DNA from: Nymphaea colorata | Lineage: Eukaryota; Streptophyta; Magnoliopsida; Nymphaeales; Nymphaeaceae | NCBI RefSeq assembly: GCF_008831285.2 | Contig: NC_045142.1 | Coordinates: 22,815,300 to 22,879,299, forward strand | Direction: 5' to 3' | Length of the DNA stretch: 64,000 nucleotides | Notes under the pieces: generated by a model | The model's input: only the letters and a program-made list of their open reading frames with translations | What the model was told of the DNA's origin: nothing | Database searches by the model: none | Made by a program: the position numbers and the translations under genes | Part shown: piece by piece, positions 62,092 to 64,000 of the stretch | Layout of the letters: each line of letters starts with the position of its first letter | Position numbering within the stretch: the first letter of the stretch is position 1

Positions 62092-64000
62092 GTACTGCTA
62101 GTAACACGAAAACTGTCCTTGTACTTCTACCTGAAAAAGGACGGTATGCCCCACTTTTCCTATTATGAGCTGACATTTTACATGGTGCTGGAAAGGAAGA
62201 ATCTTCCAACATTTCTGCAGAAAAAAAAATCTGGGTTTGCAGCTGAGCGACTTTTTGTTAAGGCTGAAGCTGCTAACATGTACATATTTTTGTTTGCAGT
62301 TAAAGTTCTGGTTCTGGGTCTGGTTCTACTAACCCTACTTTTTGTATAGACACAGTGGTGGCAACTTGTCGCTATCTTTGTTAATGGAGGATGAACATCT
62401 TAACTTGCATTTATGTGTGTGTGTGAGAGAGAGAGAGAAGGAGAGAGTTCATCATTTGCTTTGTCCTAAGTGAGGGATGACTGGTGGAAGCCTGCCAAAC
62501 CATGGGAATGATGTTTTTCTTTTTATTGGTGGTCTTGTGAAACTTTATCATATACAAATGGTAAGATGGGTTTTGGAAAAAGATCTGGAATTTTTGCATC
62601 GCGGCGGACCTTTCTTGTCAGGTGCATTTGCGTTACCTCTCTATTCATTGCTGAACTAAAGTTTCCTTGGATCCTCGAAATTGTGTTTAGATTGCCAGCA
62701 GATGAAATGGACAAAAGCATCTTGTTTACTTGTTCAAGGTGGTTGCAGCCATTCCTCTTATTGATCCTCAAAGAGCATGTTTTCATCTGATGCTCTCCAA
62801 AGTGGTGGAACAGGGCGTCCTGTTCTGCTTGCATGGAACAGGTGGAACAGGACAGTCTCTTTCCAAGTAGCAAGCGGAATTCCAGGAATGTTTGCGTTCA
62901 TTGAGTTAATAATAAAGACAACCGAGTTAGAAAGCAATCTGAAACGCATTTTGCGTGAGTTCTATAGATTTCAAAATCCTTTGAGAGCCAAGTTAGTAAG
63001 CACTTGTTCTCAACTTCTGCCTTCGCATTCTCAGCCAATATATTTCCGATATAATGTCTTTATCATAGTGTGGCCGAAGTCTGCCTTACTTTAGCTTTAC
63101 AAAAAATATAAACAAACAATAAGTATATTAAATAATCATAAAGACATCTCTATACCCTGTTTACTGGAATTAAATGCATGAGTTGGCTCGTGCCGAGCGA
63201 AGATTGACATATGATCATTTGAACAGGCTGCACTTTCCAGTTGAAGAATGCAGAGTCAAACCCATCATTTTTCATAATTGATTCTCTCTGTTTCATTATT
63301 TTAAATTCATTTTGGTGGGCGTTGACACACTGCTACTCATGAGTTCCGAAAGGGCTTGCAGCTGGCTTTCCTTAAGCTTAGAAGCTAGCATTTGCCATTC
63401 TTCTCGCTTAGTAACACAACAGTACATCAATTTTGCCCTGTCATGCTCGTGTCAAAAACCTTGGGTAAGGTGGGCCATTTCTTCGTTGCTTCATACTATA
63501 TAAGAAGATTCAAATATGTTGGATTTCATACGGTAAAAATTTAAAACTTGTCGCTAAAAATATGTTGGATGGTAAACATTTAAAATTTGTCGCTAAAAGT
63601 TTTGTAAACCATTGATTGTTAAAAGTATTGCCAATTATCGTTGCATTATAAATTTTTTTTTGCTAACGTTCTTATGTGGATTACAGTTTTTTAATTTTTA
63701 GCTGTTTCACAACATACCACAAGTTTAAATATATACATGTATATTATAACAATAAAATAATAATAGCAACAACAACAATAATGATAATAATAAAAGAGAG
63801 AAGTCAGTGTGCGCCTGCATGTCCATGCGTGGATTACAACTATCTCACTCAACTTAACATTGTACGGTCCGTTAATTAAAAAAACACAATGATTAATTTC
63901 AGTCAGATTTTTCTTTTATTAATAAAGTTAATGATTTCTCAGCCATAAATTTTTGTGCTATGGTTGATGAATGTTAGACCTCAACAACTATTAATGCAGT
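62092..64000. other. Exonuclease 3' region and downstream intergenic DNA
   Basis: The 3' UTR may include an optional intron at 62088-62299. AATAAA at 62911-62916 is one candidate poly(A) signal. Beyond it the sequence is AT-rich and no gene is supported to the window end. GT then GA repeats lie at 62413-62443. Confidence 0.5.
63515..63600. repeat. Tandem duplication of about 40-46 bp
   Basis: TATGTTGGAT begins both copies (63515 and 63561) and both end with TTGTCGCTAAAA. The first copy carries a few extra bases. Confidence 0.85.

Overview
This is nuclear DNA from a flowering plant. The evidence is intron-rich genes with GT-AG splicing, AT-rich introns and intergenic DNA, CT/GA tracts at gene starts, telo-box motifs, and proteins that are closest from memory to angiosperm orthologues. 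No bacterial, organellar or viral gene block was seen. I cannot fix the species; nothing read here separates a basal angiosperm, a monocot or a eudicot with confidence.

Six protein-coding genes can be built exon by exon, each with a continuous reading frame across the junctions. (1) 9814-22243 (+), SCC3/STAG cohesin subunit, 20 coding exons. (2) 28124-28297 (-), mitochondrial-type ribosomal protein bL33, one coding exon and a leader intron. (3) 32236-34610 (+), VTI1-type Qb-SNARE, five coding exons and a leader intron. (4) 36935-40649 (+), complex I subunit NDUFA8, two exons. (5) 41750-45341 (-), alkaline ceramidase, two exons. (6) 54583-62091 (+), plant Mut-7/EXD3-like DEDDy 3'-5' exonuclease, ten coding exons and probably a leader intron of about 3 kb.

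The genes are ordinary housekeeping functions: sister-chromatid cohesion, mitochondrial translation, vacuolar/Golgi vesicle fusion, respiratory complex I, sphingolipid turnover and RNA or nucleic-acid processing. They do not form one pathway. The bL33 and NDUFA8 genes lie close together, as I recall they also do at two loci in Arabidopsis, but here a VTI1 gene sits between them.

The rest is intergenic or intronic. Positions 1-9560 hold a structurally canonical minus-strand TRIM retrotransposon (1308-1770), a MITE (5081-5383), a SINE-like piece and a TA microsatellite of about 108 bp. Positions 22.5-28.1 kb hold a nest of DNA transposons: a Tourist/PIF-Harbinger-like element with TTA target duplication, at 23921-25330, inside a TATCGTA-rich element, and carrying a 91-bp tandem array. 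Positions 45.7-51.4 kb hold a diverged direct duplication of about 0.57 kb. Several tRNA-derived SINE-like pieces with A and B boxes are scattered in introns and intergenic DNA.

I found no clear new multi-gene system. The most useful unusual items are the TRIM, the nested Harbinger element with possibly captured sequence, the tandem-acceptor and stop-preserving splice ambiguities in the exonuclease gene, the paired telo-box palindrome in the SCC3 leader, and a few orphan coding-like fragments.
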